The notes beneath the pieces are model-generated. The model did no database searches. It saw nothing but the letters and a program-made list of their open reading frames with translations, and had not been told where the DNA came from. Positions 45,467 to 55,085 of a stretch of 64,000 nucleotides of DNA are shown here, piece after piece. Each line of letters opens with the position of its first letter. Position 1 is the first letter of the stretch. The translations under genes were made by a program, and so were the position numbers. The stretch is from positions 124,001 through 188,000 of the forward strand of contig JAACJP010000058.1 in NCBI GenBank assembly GCA_013368375.1, written 5' to 3'. This DNA comes from Tricholomella constricta (lineage: Eukaryota > Basidiomycota > Agaricomycetes > Agaricales > Lyophyllaceae).

Positions 45467-45716
45467 CTAGATGATCGGTTAAGGCACACCAAACGGAGTT
45501 ATGACAATGAAATGACACACTTTTTTGACTTCAAGGTTCCAGGAACAAATCTTTGTGACTCGACAAGCCGGCATCTATCCATTCGGATCACCGGATGCAA
45601 ACTTTAATTGATGAACTAGCCAGTTTGATCACCCCGATCAACCAGCGCCCATATATAATCACCATCAGACCCTGAATACCGCATAACCTCCACCCGTCCC
45701 CGAATTTTTTTTTACC
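45467..45716. promoter_or_regulatory. Shared 250-bp divergent promoter region
   Basis: The genes at 42454-45466 and 45717-46714 start on opposite strands 250 bp apart, so both promoters must be here. A TATA-like CATATATAATC at 45651-45661 faces the right-hand gene. Confidence 0.5.
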
Positions 45717-46714
45717 ATGACTCAGATTCAAAATGTGACAGACGACGGAGCTGCACCTGCAGCACCCTCTTCTGTGACACTCGCTGACCTCCTGGCCGCC
45801 CTGGCCATTGGCGGCCATGAGTTTTTTTTTTCTTTGTCATTGATGCTCATCAATAACAAACACTCGCTTAGGGCTTGTCCTGACTGTGGGCGACCCGGTG
45901 TCGACCACGACTCTTACGGCCTCCTTCGAACCGAATGCACTGCCTGACTCAGTTGTTCGCCCCTGTGACCCTTCGTCCGTTTCCGTTGGTGCCGATGGCT
46001 CTGGCAGCACCGCCTCTACCGGTGAGCATCCCCTTGTGAGGTGGAATATGGTAAAATTAAATGATTTGCAGCCCCTGGCCCCATCCCAGTGACCCACCCC
46101 AGCCAGGCAGCATTGGCTGGGGTCCCTGCTCCTGCCACGGTCGCTCCTCCTGCCACGGTCGCTCCTCCTGCCACGGTCGCTCCTCCTGCCACGGGCCCTG
46201 CTCCTGCCACAGTCCCTCCTCCTGCCACGGTCGCTCCTCCTGCCACAGCCGCTCCTCCTGCCACGAGCCCTGCTCCTGCCACGGTCCCTCCTCCTGCCAC
46301 GGCCACTCCTCCTGCCACAGCCGCTCCTCCTGCCACGGTCCCTGCGCCTGCCACAGTCTCTGCTGCTAGTGGCGGGAGCCTCGTGTATGGTCCGATCGAA
46401 GTCAGCGATGGTGATGAAGGTACCTTGTCTAATCAATTAGCGTAGATGGAACTGACCAAATTTGCAGATGATTTCAACCCTTCCCTCCGCTGGTACACGA
46501 TCACGCGGGGCAAGCGTGTTGGTGTCTTCTCTCACTGGTCAGTCCTTGTCACTACTGTTTACGGCCTCAAAATTAACTGGAATTGAGGCAAAATGTGGCT
46601 CCCTACGTTGTATCAGTCTCGGGCGCAGTCTACGCGCGATTTCGGAGCCGAGCTTTGGCCGAATTGGCATTTGCTGACGCTGTCCGCACTGGTGTCGTGG
46701 CGATCATTCCCTAA
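45717..46714 (+). CDS. Protein with a Cauli_VI/RNase H1 N-terminal-like domain
   Basis: The small domain named Cauli_VI (also the N-terminus of eukaryotic RNase H1) binds RNA-DNA or RNA duplexes, and mushrooms carry many proteins bearing it. Exons 46072-46419, 46468-46537 and 46588-46714 are well supported. The joined C-terminus reads RWYTITRGKRVGVFSHW, then QNVAPYVVSVSGAVYARF and LAELAFADAV, the expected pattern of Trp, Gly-x-Phe and (V/G)SGA-x-x-x-x-F. Upstream is an imperfect PAPATV/PPATV repeat (46126-46360). The first exon starts at 45717, but its junction to the exon around 45880-46021 is unclear and contains ten T in a row. No RNase H catalytic domain follows. It is divergent from the 45466 gene. 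Confidence 0.65.
46110..46365. repeat. Coding minisatellite CTCCTGCCACGGTCG
   Basis: About sixteen imperfect 15-bp units (CCTGCCACGGTCGCTCCT and variants) encode the PPATV/PAPAT repeat of the surrounding protein. The long ORF on the opposite strand is a shadow. Confidence 0.9.
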
Positions 46715-47631
46715 TCAGTGGTAGTGATTTTTTGGACCTATTCGCAGCCACTTGTACACTATCCTCCACCTTCTTCTGCTGCTGCTTGTTGCTTGCTCAC
46801 TGTCGTGCTCCTTTGCCATTATTGATATCTCTACTGCCATCTGCTAATGTATCTTATTTTGAACATACCCCCTACTGTATTATCTTGCTGCTCTCGTCAC
46901 TTGCATAAATTTTGGACTTTTATCTTTACACCGCCGCAGACCTATCCCCCTTCACATTACGCCCTCTTGTTACCGATATCTTCCCCCCTTCCTGACACTG
47001 CGGGCATTGGCCGATATGCCCGTCGGATATAAGTAGAATATATAATGAATTTATTTATAATACGCCCGAAAAATGATCGACGAGCAAAGGGTGGGATTAT
47101 TTACAATATATTCTATAATATGCCCACATCAAAATCGGCGCCGATATCACGGAGAAATTAGAGATAGGATCACCGTTTGTTCGCCGGCGAAATCTGGAAC
47201 GTATTTGGAATATCATCACCGTTGATCCGGTGAGCATATGGCGAGCATGTGATGAAAATGATCGATAGGTTTATTTGGAATACCAACGATCTATCGGCAC
47301 GAGATTGATCGTGAGTTTGTTTCCAATATCCTCGACATATGATCGACGATTTTGTTGCGATCATATTGTGTGACATCACGCGCCCGTAAGCGCCACACTC
47401 GACGACGCGAACGAGATAGTGCAGCGGTACGATAGGTAATATAGATACAATATAAGCACATTTATACTACATAGCAAGCACGACGATCAAGAAGGAAAGC
47501 GAGACGCAACAAGGTTGCGCAGATACGGTCCAAGAAAACCCAAAAAAAATCAAAGTTTGCGCTGTAGTGCCTTAAGTCAGATCAGAAACTGAAGCTTCAG
47601 AAAGTCGTACGCACCGTCGAAGGTCGGTCCA
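46715..47631. other. Intergenic, AT-rich, possible solo LTR
   Basis: From about 47030 the sequence becomes AT-rich with repeated GATCG(A/T) words and ends before a CACGCGCCCGTAAGCG patch. This could be an LTR or a small element, but ends and duplications could not be established. Confidence 0.3.
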
Positions 47632-48027
47632 TCAGTTGTCGCGGGGTACATGAGATGCTCCTGCAACGGGGTCACAATCCTCCATGACGACATCAGCGTC
47701 GAGGCCGAATGGCGGCGCGGGAGCGCTGACGACGACGGGCGGCGTTGGGTCAACGTCCATCGCGTTTTCGTCCAGAACGGTGGTCGCGTCTGGCGGTTTC
47801 ATAAGAACCAAAAGGAAAAAAATTGGAATAGGCGCACCAGGTGATGGCGGGGCCGCGACGGTAGCCGGCGTTGGCGCCTGAGGGCTGGAGTCGATGTCCA
47901 TTGGGGTGATCGAGTTGTTGTCCGTGGCTGTAGGCATGGTAAGCAGTACCGGGCAGTAATCATGCATGTACTCACCATTGCCAGGTGAATTCTGCAACAC
48001 AGGTGCTGGAGTGTCAAGTAGCAGCAT
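47632..48027 (-). CDS. Small hypothetical protein, Pro/Asp-rich
   Basis: A 131-codon minus-strand ORF (MLLLDTPAPVLQNS...) has motifs PMDIDSSPQAP and AMDVDPTPPVV and ends HVPRDN. Good GT-AG borders inside it (around 47977/47933 and 47842/47657) suggest that a spliced form may be the real product. No family was recognised, and it may be non-coding. Confidence 0.3.
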   Translation of the reverse strand: MLLLDTPAPVLQNSPGNGEYMHDYCPVLLTMPTATDNNSITPMDIDSSPQAPTPATVAAPPSPGAPIPIFFLLVLMKPPDATTVLDENAMDVDPTPPVVVSAPAPPFGLDADVVMEDCDPVAGASHVPRDN

Positions 48028-48885
48028 TGTGAAGTCTATTCATCATCAGAACAGAGTTTCCAAGAGTAAGAGGGACTCACCAGTCATTGGGAATAGGTGG
48101 TGGGCAGAGGCAGGTAAGGTGGTGATGAAAAAATGCAACGTTTGGTCTCGTTATGCTTTCTTTTACCAAAAGCCTCCCATCAACCAACGACATCACGCTA
48201 CATCCATATGTGTACACTGCGTCCACTGTCGTCCGTCCCCTCAATGCGACATCGCCGGCGTTCCACGCTCGCCATAGCGGCTTCTGGCGCGTTCTCGTCG
48301 CGTGCTGCAGCCGCGCGCGGTCGAGATGTAATCATTATCATTGAAGACCACCTAGGCCTTCAGGATATATACACATGCGCGAACACTCGATTATATATAT
48401 TATACCCTTCATGATCAGATGTCCACGACGCAAGCCGACGCATATCGCGCCATCTTTCTTCCTACCATCCTCATCGTAGACGCTCATCTCGGCGACATCT
48501 CCACCACCATCGCCGCGCACGAGGCTCTCCTCCTCCGCGGCTACATCATCGACGCTATCCTCCTCTTGCGCAACACCTACTTTCGCCAAAACGTCGAAAA
48601 TTCGTCCTTTTCGTCCATGTCGATGGCCTCGTCGCCGTAAGCCTCAGTGGCGAACTTAGATAGCGGGACGACGGGAAGGGCGGGCGTCGTAAGGATGGGT
48701 GTGCGGGACGGCGAAGGTTTTTCTTTTTCTTTTGACATCCATTTATTTATGGACCTGCGGGCATTGCCCATATCGCCTCACACCGACACCCGTCCTTCCG
48801 AGCCTGCGCTCCATCGCTTCGCCGGCCCTAGGCCCCCGCCATCAGTACAGTCTCCATATTTCCGGCTGGGCGCGGCTCCACTCAC
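48028..48885. other. Short ORFs of uncertain status
   Basis: Minus-strand stretches at 48771-48577 (SKFATEAYGDEAIDMDEKD) and 48589-48410 (EEDSVDDVAAEEE) look protein-like but lie in different frames. They may be remnants of what replaced the 3' end of the GH15-like gene. Confidence 0.3.
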
Positions 48886-51143
48886 GTAAATCCTTGTACT
48901 GCGTTGCCCAGGCTGAATGAGAAAGGATCAAGATAAAAACGGTAAGCAGAAGCAAAGTGTCATATAAAATAAAGTGGTCGCGCACGCTTCGCCCGCCTCG
49001 GATATCTCCTCCGTGCATAATCCGACATGGTTGAGATACAACAGGAAGTCCTGCACCATAACATTCATGGTCAGTCATTCGCCTTCAGAAGCAGCACCCA
49101 GCATGAAGTTTACCCCGAACATCGAAACAGCACGCGGGAGCAATGGTTTATCATACTCGCCCGCCCGCGTAAGTGCCTCCACGCATCTGCCATCGAACGT
49201 TGACGCTTGTGGAAGAAGACAACATAAAAAAATTCGACACACCAGAGTGTACACAGACAGATTGTCCCCTCCTCGCCGCCGACGCCGTCGTCAGACTTGC
49301 GCACGTCATACCGGTACACAAGGTTCTGCATCCTCATTCATTTAAGCGCTCGAAGGGGGGAAAAAAAGAAAGGAAAAAGAAAGGAATCATCAAACGCACA
49401 TTCGACGTGAGCCCACCACGCTCGGGCGTCTTCAAGATCTGCTTCAGCGTGCTTACGAACCTAGGGTCCGACTACACACATGCACACGCACGCGGGCTTC
49501 AGTTATTTCACCGCCGCAAAATACGGGCGCACGCACCCCATGCATGAAGAACACAAGCGGCATGATCAGCACCGCCGAGTCGAGCACGTCCGTCTCCTCG
49601 TAGCCCTGCCCAAAGTGCCAGCCTTCCGCATTCCACGCCTTGTGCATAATCTCTTCGTACAGCTCGTCGCGCGCCTCGAGACAGGTCAGGCGGTTCGGGC
49701 ACGGGAGCGAGCGCTTCTCCGCGAGGCGTAGGCCTGTACATATACTTAGTTCAGGAAATCTGCTGTGAAGATGGGTCAGTAGGGCAACGCCGCACCTCGA
49801 TCAATGGCCACCCTGCCGCGTCATCAGCATAGGCAGAACCAGGATGACGAGGTTGCGTACGAGGTTGCGTACCAGAGCATGATCTGATCCACGACGTCGA
49901 TTTAGATGTATGCGCAAAAGGAAGAGACACATGCCTTGGAGTACTGCAGCCAGCGAATGAGAAGCCAGATGCAGAGAATAGCAGGCCACGCACCGTAAAA
50001 TGTCTCTTTTTATTCCGCACTTCCCTGCGATAAACATGGACCCAATCTAAGATCGGACAGGACAGCGGGACCTCGGACGGCTTCACTGACCATATCGATC
50101 TGTGGTGTGACAATGGAAACAGAGGGAAAGACAATTAGCGCTCCACGCCACAGCTCGGGTTGTGGTGTGAAGGAGAAGGAGGTGGGGAGGGCGGCGACAA
50201 AGAGAACGAAATACGTACAAATCCGGCTCCTTGTAGTTCGCAACCACGACTGCATGATTATATTCAACGCGGAGGAGTGGTGATACAGTGGGAGACCTTA
50301 CAGTCCACTCTGCACGAAGGAGGAGGCGTCAGTGGACCATCCGCGGACGAGGGTAATACTTGTGACTCATAGTTCTCGCACGAGGACCCTAGTCGCGCCG
50401 GAATGATGGGGTCACTGTGAAAGTCTAAGGATCTTGAACTGCGTACGCACCAGTCATCGTATCCCTGTTTCGCAAACGTCAACAAGTCACAAAATACAAA
50501 ACCACAAGACTCACGAGGGGTTTGTCAAACTTGGCGTAAGATTAGTTAACGGCGATCAGTAGATGAGCGAACGCCTGCACATCTTTTGTCCGAGGTAGAT
50601 ACAATCCATGCTAGCACAGATTTAGCTGGGAGAGTGCGGAAAAATACGTACACATACAGTTCGCCGTAAATATCCTATATGGCCAAGGACATTGAATAAT
50701 TAGGGATGGAGTTGACAGGACCTATCACTCACCAGCTGTATATGATCCGCTGCGCCATTCCCGATACGCACAGGCTGCGAGCCCTTGTGCCCGTCGAGGT
50801 GCGTCAGCTTGGTCTCTTCGAGGTCCTTGCCGCCTGAATTCGTAATAAGTAAAGAGTGGCGAACGATAGAGAGAGCCTACACACCGTGAATGGTATACAT
50901 GATCTGCAGACTTCCATCCGGGTTCTTGTTGCGCAGGCGTTCGAAGATAAACTCCATGTACGCTGCGTCATGTTTCGTTAAGTGAGAATCTATGAAACCA
51001 AAGAAGGAAGCCGCACCGTTTGCCTCCTGTGTGAATCCAAGCCTGATGAGCGCGTATAACGTGAACGATGAATCACGAATCCATGACGCCCTGTACGGAC
51101 ATCAGTCTGTAGAACCAAGAAACTTGTATAAAGACAGGCATAC

Positions 51144-51152
51144 CGATAGTCC
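51144..51152 (-). other. Nine-nucleotide micro-exon of the GH15-like gene
   Basis: GGACTATCG lies between an acceptor CTTCCAG and a donor GTATGC. It is needed to complete the conserved NWDYR-SWIRDS motif in frame, which strongly supports it. Confidence 0.75.
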
Positions 51153-51829
51153 CTGGAAGTCATCGTCATCAATAAACGTCATCAAGGAATAGAGTCTCTG
51201 ATGACGCACCAGTTGCGCGTGCCGCCTATGAACTCAGGAAGCGAGAACGTTGGGCTAGCGACGACGGCACCAGTCGGCTCGAAAATGAGGAGCTTGAGTG
51301 CGAGGGCACTGCGATGGACAGCTTCCTTCCACGATCCGGTGTACGTCGACTGTCGGATCCACTCATATCAATATCTGTTCGTGATCTGCGATGGAATTCA
51401 CCAACCAAAAAAATGATTATGATCATGAAGCATCAGCATAGTTTAATAGCATGATCCCGGACGCACAGAAAGCAGGTTATGAAGCAGCTTCTTGGTCAAC
51501 GGATCGTCCAGCGTCCGAGCCTTGACTCCGAGCGGGCCAAACAACTTGCGCTCAAGCTCGCTCTTGCCTTCCTGCAGCTTGTGGTCCACAGCATGCGGGG
51601 TCTCCGGTGACGTGCGAAGTATAAACGTAACAGCCTGCCCCTCGCTCAGCTGCAGCGAAGCATAGGCCGCAAGGCCCTTGTGACCCTTCGACGTGAGATC
51701 GAGTGTGCCGAGCTGGACGACAGGCGTGGACGCAGCTTCAGCAGTGCTCTCCGCGATGTAGCGCAGATCGAGGGTGAACCCGCTGCTACTTGTGAAAACA
51801 ACCTTTTGCTGGGGATCGTGCGAGGGCGG

Positions 51830-51834
51830 GATGG
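51830..51834. repeat. Target site duplication GATGG (left)
   Basis: Matches 62371-62375. Confidence 0.95.
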
Positions 51835-51903
51835 TGTCACGACCGCCCCTAACGACCACCCCTAAAACTCACATCCACTACGTTTTCCCACGCACGACCA
51901 CTG

Positions 51904-51914
51904 TATATATATGG
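51904..51914 (+). promoter_or_regulatory. TATA box of the 5' LTR
   Basis: TATATATATGG lies about 35 bases before 51939, the RNA 5' end predicted from the self-priming match. Confidence 0.7.
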
Positions 51915-51938
51915 CACCACTTCTCGGTTGGACTCTTT

Positions 51939-51950
51939 ACCTCGATATTA
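51939..51950 (+). promoter_or_regulatory. Predicted RNA 5' end / self-primer sequence
   Basis: ACCTCGATATTA is the exact reverse complement of the 12 bases just behind the LTR (52194-52205). In Tf1-type elements the first bases of the RNA fold back on the primer site and are cleaved to prime reverse transcription. Confidence 0.75.
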
Positions 51951-52193
51951 CCAATTGTTACGACTAGTCTCTGTTCTCGTTCTTGTTCTCTCTCACTTTC
52001 TCGAATCTATTCTGCTTCACTCTCGTATCGCTTAAGCTTCATTCGTTCGAACAAGCTCTTGCGAACGTCCTTGTCGACGCTCACGACCTCCGAACAACCC
52101 TTCGGAGCTCGTCTTCCTCGACAACGTCAGGCCTGTCCGCCTCGGTGGTCCCGGAATAACTCCGTAACCAGCGTGCTACATCAGGTCCTAACA

Positions 52194-52205
52194 TAATATC
52201 GAGGT
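52194..52205 (+). promoter_or_regulatory. Self-priming primer-binding site
   Basis: TAATATCGAGGT starts directly after the LTR and pairs with 51939-51950 over 12 of 12 bases. No tRNA-type TGG start is present. Confidence 0.75.
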
Positions 52206-52222
52206 CTCCCCACCCACCGGAC

Positions 52223-53572
52223 ATGTCCTCGACGATAGTGGAGCCCAACACCACAGTCCGCTATCAAAACTTCGAAGGTCCCTCTTTCACACAAAGAAGA
52301 CCTTCACCACCACCTTTCGAAACCTCCCCTGCCTCAACAGGACACATGATGCAAGGGAACTTCGGAACCAACAGGTCCAGGCTGGAACACAACATTTTCC
52401 AACCAGGCCAACACGAGGGGGACTTTTCCTCAGCCAGTCAGGACCCTCGACGACCCCTACCCCGGACCCCCTCAAACGTATTCAACCCGTCCTACCAACT
52501 CGCCACCCCCAACTATCCCCCCTTACCACCATCCGCAACGACCTCTGGACCTCCGCTTTCAAGTAACCAGACTCCCGGGTCGTACTACGAAAGGTTGAGG
52601 CACCCGGAGATGTTCCAGAGGAGGGATAGGGCTCGAGAGGAGGGACAGGGACAGTTCGCTCGTCAACAAAACCCCTTTCTACACGGTTCAGACCACGAAA
52701 GGATACTCTACGAACTCCGCATGACGCGAGAAGAGTTTTCACGACAAGCGCACAAGCTCCTAGTCGAAACCATGGGGATGGATCATCAACCCCGAACACC
52801 GGAACAATGGGCCAACCTCGTGTTGTCGACCATGCAACTGCATGAAGCCCATCGATTACCCCCACAACTGACGGTGTTGCTACAAATGGGGGGAAACGAA
52901 AGAAGGTTACGCGCTCTGGCTGGAGAAATCCAGACGTCCAACGAGGGAAGAAGATTCTCCGACCCCCAAAGCGCGGGACGTTCCTTCCACATGCCAATTC
53001 AGGAGCCCGTTCCCTCCAGAATCGAAACTAGATTCGAAGAACCTCCACGAGCGACAAGCACGGTCAATACGCAGACAGCTTCGGCTCTACTCAGGAGGAT
53101 GAACCAAGGGAACGCTCCCCCCAGCCAAGAAGGGTTCGAACCCACCGTCACACCAGGGACAGACGCTCGAAGAGCTCCGACGTTCGGGTTCTGGGAAGCC
53201 CACAACTTACAAAGAATCCCCGAAGAGAACCCCCCTGTCGAAGGACCGTTTTCCAGGCCAAATTCGGGTTTTCAAGGCCCACAAAGGACCTCCGCAAGGG
53301 AAGAAGGAGTACCTCCGAGGGAACCTGAGAACATTCCCCTACCTCCGTCGGAACGGGGAATCCCAACGCCACTGTCGTACGCCCACAGCTACGAACTACG
53401 CGAAGAAAACTTGGAAAGAAGAGAGGGAGCACCCCCTAGGGCACGAGAAGACTGGCGCCAAACACCGCCTCATCTGGCAAGTCAGAACAGGAGGTCACCG
53501 CAAGGCCACGCCCAATCTCCCCAAGAGAACGACGTGGAATCGGAGTGGACCCCGGCCCCGGTCAAAACGTAA
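52223..53572 (+). CDS. Retrotransposon ORF1, Gag N-terminal part
   Basis: This 449-codon ORF begins 30 bases after the LTR at MSSTIVEPNTTV and is rich in Pro, Gln, Arg and Ser. A helical patch lies near the middle (ELRMTREEFSRQAHKLLVETMGM). It has no zinc knuckle. It ends at 53572, where reading could continue in the next frame as DPGPGQNVNILDGRQG and then, after a second frame change in a GGA-rich tract near 53780, as the capsid ORF. It may be the natural first protein or the N-terminal part of a Gag broken by indels. Confidence 0.65.
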   Translation: MSSTIVEPNTTVRYQNFEGPSFTQRRPSPPPFETSPASTGHMMQGNFGTNRSRLEHNIFQPGQHEGDFSSASQDPRRPLPRTPSNVFNPSYQLATPNYPPLPPSATTSGPPLSSNQTPGSYYERLRHPEMFQRRDRAREEGQGQFARQQNPFLHGSDHERILYELRMTREEFSRQAHKLLVETMGMDHQPRTPEQWANLVLSTMQLHEAHRLPPQLTVLLQMGGNERRLRALAGEIQTSNEGRRFSDPQSAGRSFHMPIQEPVPSRIETRFEEPPRATSTVNTQTASALLRRMNQGNAPPSQEGFEPTVTPGTDARRAPTFGFWEAHNLQRIPEENPPVEGPFSRPNSGFQGPQRTSAREEGVPPREPENIPLPPSERGIPTPLSYAHSYELREENLERREGAPPRAREDWRQTPPHLASQNRRSPQGHAQSPQENDVESEWTPAPVKT

Positions 53573-53759
53573 ACATCCTCGACGGAAGGCAAGGGACCCA
53601 ACAACAATTCCCCCAGTTCGAACAATACAGAACTGGCTACAACCCCGGACCAGCCCCACCCATACCCGGCGGACGACTGAACCCCCAGTACAACGGACCA
53701 CCTCCACAGCCCCAACCACCTCCGGGATCTTCGGGACCACCTACCCCGAGAGGAACTCA

Positions 53760-55085
53760 ATGGGGAAACGGCCCCGGAGGACCAGGAGGGGAGGAGGAGG
53801 TTATTGGGGAAACGGCCCCGGAGGAACAGGAGGTCCTGGAGGAGGGGGAGGTCACGGAGGATACGGACCACCACAAGGACCAGGAGGCCCGGGAGGCCAC
53901 GGAGGTCCCGGAGGGGGAGGAGGAGGCCACAGAGGAGGAGGAGGAGGAGGCCCACCCGGAAATCCGGGAGGAGGCCAATTCGCAAACCCTCAACGACCCC
54001 CACCTCCACCGCAACAGCTCTTAGGCCCAAACCAAAACCTGACCCCGGAACAGTACCGACACCTCCTAAACCTGGAATCGAAAATCGACATCAGGAAACC
54101 GGACCCCTTCACTGGAAAAGAATCGAGGAGATGGAAAACCTTCGTCACAGAATGCCTAGTAACGTTTCAAGCCAAGGCGATCACCTACGAACAGGATCAC
54201 CTGAAGGTGTCATTCGCGAGCTCCTACTTAAAGGACGGAGCTATGGACTACTTTCGGCTGCAACTCACGTACAACCCCCAACACCCAATGTTCACGAATT
54301 GGGAAGGATTCGTACACGAATTAGGATCACGCTTCGGAATACCGAACTCGAGAGTGGAAGCCGAGAACAACATTTCGCGACTGAAAATGAAGGAATGGGA
54401 AAAGTTCACAGCATTCATCATCAAGTTCGAACAAGAAGCGTACGAAACAGGCTGGAACTGGGTAGCACTACAGTTCACACTCCGGAAAGCGCTCCCCCAG
54501 CGAATCCTTAACGTCCTGGCCATCGCACCAAGCCCCGAAACCTACGAAGGTTACCGAGATCTGGTCACTCAAATCGATCGGAGGTACTGGGAACATCGCA
54601 TAGAAAATCCAGAGTCCTACAAACCCCTCTGGGCGAATAACGCGAACGCCCCCAACACCTCCGCACGACCTCCGATGGGACCTTCGGCCGGACCCGCAAG
54701 CTGCACGACGCCGCAAACGGCTCAAGGGAACAGGAACACACGCTTGAACGCCGAAAGTCATGATCGAGAACCGGACTCAGGTAGGGAAGGTAAGGCGCAA
54801 GACCAGGAAATCGCATGGGACGACGAGGAGGCCCTACAAGCCAACAACTTCGGTTTCAAGAAGTCAACACGCCCCTGGGTGAAGATTGACGAAGACGTAA
54901 AGCAACAACGAATTCGAGACAAGGCCTGCATCCTATGCGGTGACCTGGAACACTGGATGCGCGACTGCCCAACAGCAAACGCCATGGGCAGAGCCACCTA
55001 CCTCATCGGCGACGACATCTTCGAATTCCATCACAAGACAGAAGAGGGAAACGCAGGGGCGATTCAGGACTTGCCCGGGCTCTGA
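53760..55085 (+). CDS. Gag: glycine-rich segment, capsid and CCHC zinc knuckle
   Basis: The ORF of 441 codons starts in a Gly-rich tract (residues 1-85). A capsid-like region follows (PDPFTGKESRRWKTFVTECLV, GAMDYFRLQL, YRDLVTQIDRRYWEHR). A zinc knuckle C-x2-C-x4-H-x4-C (CILCGDLEHWMRDC) lies at about 54930-54970. The stop is at 55083-55085. Its last 30 codons overlap the pol frame, and a slippery heptamer lies within the overlap. The ATG at 53760 is probably internal, since coding similarity continues upstream in another frame. Confidence 0.75.
   Translation: MGKRPRRTRRGGGGYWGNGPGGTGGPGGGGGHGGYGPPQGPGGPGGHGGPGGGGGGHRGGGGGGPPGNPGGGQFANPQRPPPPPQQLLGPNQNLTPEQYRHLLNLESKIDIRKPDPFTGKESRRWKTFVTECLVTFQAKAITYEQDHLKVSFASSYLKDGAMDYFRLQLTYNPQHPMFTNWEGFVHELGSRFGIPNSRVEAENNISRLKMKEWEKFTAFIIKFEQEAYETGWNWVALQFTLRKALPQRILNVLAIAPSPETYEGYRDLVTQIDRRYWEHRIENPESYKPLWANNANAPNTSARPPMGPSAGPASCTTPQTAQGNRNTRLNAESHDREPDSGREGKAQDQEIAWDDEEALQANNFGFKKSTRPWVKIDEDVKQQRIRDKACILCGDLEHWMRDCPTANAMGRATYLIGDDIFEFHHKTEEGNAGAIQDLPGL
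55046..55052 (+). promoter_or_regulatory. Candidate -1 ribosomal frameshift site GGGAAAC
   Basis: In the Gag frame it reads G GGA AAC, the X XXY YYZ form. A slip of one base backwards enters the pol frame, which is open from here to the protease. A GGGC...GCCC pairing lies shortly downstream (about 55057-55078). Confidence 0.6.

Larger units (their letters stand above)
51835..52193 (+). repeat. 5' LTR
   Basis: It starts TGTCACGACCGCC and ends GGTCCTAACA. A TATA box (TATATATATGG) lies at 51904-51914. Confidence 0.97.

Noticed and set aside
45837..46436. Arg/Gly-rich 199-codon minus-strand ORF
   Set aside because: Shadow of the 15-bp coding minisatellite of the plus-strand gene.
53482..54030. 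Leu-rich minus-strand ORFs opposite gag
   Set aside because: Mirror images of the Gly/Pro-rich coding strand; no splice or domain support, unlike the antisense gene at 59759-61790.
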